DNA of 64,000 bases, taken from Anas platyrhynchos (Eukaryota > Chordata > Aves > Anseriformes > Anatidae). The notes under the pieces were generated by a model that did not search any database, was not told the DNA's origin, and saw only the letters and a list, made by a program, of their open reading frames with translations. Both the position numbers and the translations under genes were made by a program. The stretch is from positions 35,951,001 through 36,015,000 of the forward strand of contig NC_092587.1 in NCBI RefSeq assembly GCF_047663525.1, read 5' to 3'. Each line of letters opens with the position of its first letter. The first letter of the stretch is position 1. This document shows, piece by piece, positions 62,242 through 64,000 of the stretch.

Positions 62242-64000
62242 TATTTAGACAAGTTACGATGGAGATCTGAGCAAGCAGTAAATTTAATTAAATGGAATCT
62301 TTTTTAAAAGCACAAATGTAAACCTTAGAGATGGTGGCTCGTCTGATGTGCTGAGAGAAAGTTCACAGCCGAAGAATAGGCTAAGCCTCCTCCTGCATGG
62401 TGGTAAACACGGATAATGCACACAGATTCATTTTGGCTGTGCTTCAAACTTCCACCCGTTTGTTCTTAAGCCTCCCAGGACAGCTTTGAAGTGGAGGATA
62501 AAGCTCCTCTAGCACACCATTACCAAAGAACAACCTTCTGATTATGATCTCATGAAAGTGTAATCAATAACTTACACAAGTTAAAAGCGTGGCAAACAGC
62601 AAAGGTCACGTAATTGGACCTTTATTGAGTCCATGTGTTTTGCTCTTGGCTTTAACTGGCACTCCTCTATCATAAATATCTCCCCCGAAATGTAAGCAAT
62701 GAGCTCTCTCAAAAATTATGAAATCTCACAGCAGCTTCTGTCGGACTCGAGTCCTTCTGTGGTCTCGAAGGGTGATGCTTCCACTTGTGGGTATCTAAGT
62801 GAAAGAAAGCTTGCGGCACCTTGAAGGTGAGGCTGTTTATTTACTGCTCCACAGATAATGGTCTTTTGCATTGTACCCTAAGCAAACAAGTGATTAAAAA
62901 TTATGGTGAAAAGGTTTTGAAAAAAAAAACCATCTCTTTTCTGACTAGTTGTTAGCGCTTCTTAGACTTCCCTAACACTGCTCTCTTTTAATATCTGCCA
63001 CGTAGATTATAAATGACTCTTTTTGTGAAAATCCAGAGATATTTTGTAAGGTTAAAGAAAGCCTTGTGTGTTTGCTGTGTACCTGAAATCGCACTGATTT
63101 TTCTGTTGAGATAAGACCTCCGTCTGCGGGCATATATTACTGCAATATTTCCATGTAGGAAATGAGGACCTGAGCAGTTTCTGCACACAACTTTTCTGTC
63201 TTTCAGACTGTTTGCACAGGCAGTGTCTGTACAGTTTCATTCCTGAGTTATAGTACTAGTCTGATAGACTCTTTGGAGTTAAGGTACAGCAGTCCCTGGA
63301 ATTTTCCAGCAGTGCAGTGAAGCATCTTCTTTAAAGCCAAGTCATCCTCAACTTCCTACACGCTCGGTGGACAGAGAGCAGCATTTGCAGGTGACGATTT
63401 AGCCCAGCTCGCTGGCCTGGTTGAAGCTGCTTTGGAACCACACTGGGAGTGTGGCATAGAGTTCCCTGTCATTAGCAGGTGTCAGATATTTTCATCACAC
63501 CCTCAGATTTCATTATCCTGGAGTGGGGAAGAAACTAAGCTGTGAAAAATTGGATAGAAGGTGGTTTCACCAGATTGTGGCCCCCAAACAGGACACGCAC
63601 ATTCCTGATGGTTCTGCCAGAGCCACCAAGCAGACAAGATGAAAACTTGTACAATCCACACACATGATTCCACCCCCAGAAATGTGATCTTGCTATTGCT
63701 TATGAAGTCAAGCACTGGGAATAATGCAAGTTGACTCACGTTTGTCATGCTTTTAAGCTTGAGGTTTAAGCTCCAGGTTTCTTTGGAGCAGCACCGGACT
63801 ATGAAGACATTCCTGACGTGCAACTGGGGAGCTGTACTCTTCACATGGAAAATGGCATACCTCTCAGCAACGTGAGACACATGCCAGGTACTTTGCAAGC
63901 CTTTCTGCCTGTGGCATGCCACTAAGGTGTACTGTGCAGATGAATTGAGGCCAGGCTGCACATCTGCTTTCAAGTGGCTGTCTTGTCACAGCTTTGGAAA

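Larger units (their letters stand above)
55639..64000 (-). other. WIF1: WIF1 intron 2 (at least 8.4 kb, continues past window)
   Basis: Exon 3 opens at phase 0 and no exon 2 (expected WIF-domain start ending FTWQAAGQ-like) was found to its right, so this stretch is read as intron 2. It contains a run of 41 T at 56001-56041, a degenerate CR1 piece at 56661-56794, a 13-base tandem repeat at 62190-62241, and unique sequence that may include regulatory elements at 58060-58260 and 62540-62690. No other gene was recognised. Confidence 0.7.

Noticed and set aside
63503..63973. 156-residue minus-strand open frame near the right edge, considered as WIF1 exon 1 or 2
   Set aside because: It lacks the WIF-domain signatures and has no signal peptide followed by a matching donor.

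Overview
This is vertebrate, and almost certainly avian, nuclear DNA. It has spliced genes with 96-base EGF exons and GT/AG junctions, several CR1 LINE fragments ending in the typical TCTATGATTCTGT motif, a bird ERVL-type LTR, one old MIR-like SINE, and long low-gene-density sequence. Nothing prokaryotic is present: no operons, CRISPR, insertion sequences or phage. The exact bird species cannot be told from the sequence alone.

The one securely identified gene is WIF1 (Wnt inhibitory factor 1), on the minus strand. Eight of its expected ten exons are present. Exons 3 and 4 (the C-terminal part of the WIF domain) lie at 55530-55638 and 52283-52423. Exons 5 to 9 encode one EGF repeat each, are exactly 96 bases each, and lie between 48353 and 40458. 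Exon 10 (basic tail ending SNYIW) lies at 38069-38190. The 3' UTR runs to about 37355. All splice phases match between neighbours. Exons 1 and 2 (signal peptide and first part of the WIF domain), and so the promoter, were not found in the remaining 8.4 kb and must lie beyond the right edge.

Layout: 1-6655 is mostly non-coding but holds weak evidence for the 3' end of a plus-strand gene that would converge on WIF1 (donor at 13, phase-compatible exon 4000-4092, terminal exon from 6330 with AATAAA signals). The region 6656-37354 is intergenic. It carries a CR1 copy (11172-11708), a second CR1 split by a solo LTR (13785-14998, LTR 14062-14643) and followed by an ATTTT array, a MIR-like element near 25.1 kb, several long T runs, and unique stretches with homeobox, octamer and TCF-like motifs that could be regulatory. 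The region 37355-64000 is WIF1. Its intron 7 holds the most striking repeat of the window, 65 uninterrupted TTCCC copies (42165-42489). Introns 4 and 2 hold further CR1 fragments.

I found no convincing new biological system. The best leads are the large purine/pyrimidine repeat in a Wnt-antagonist gene, the candidate convergent transcript, the nested transposons, and candidate regulatory elements around WIF1. Conservation was not measured. Everything about regulatory elements is inference.
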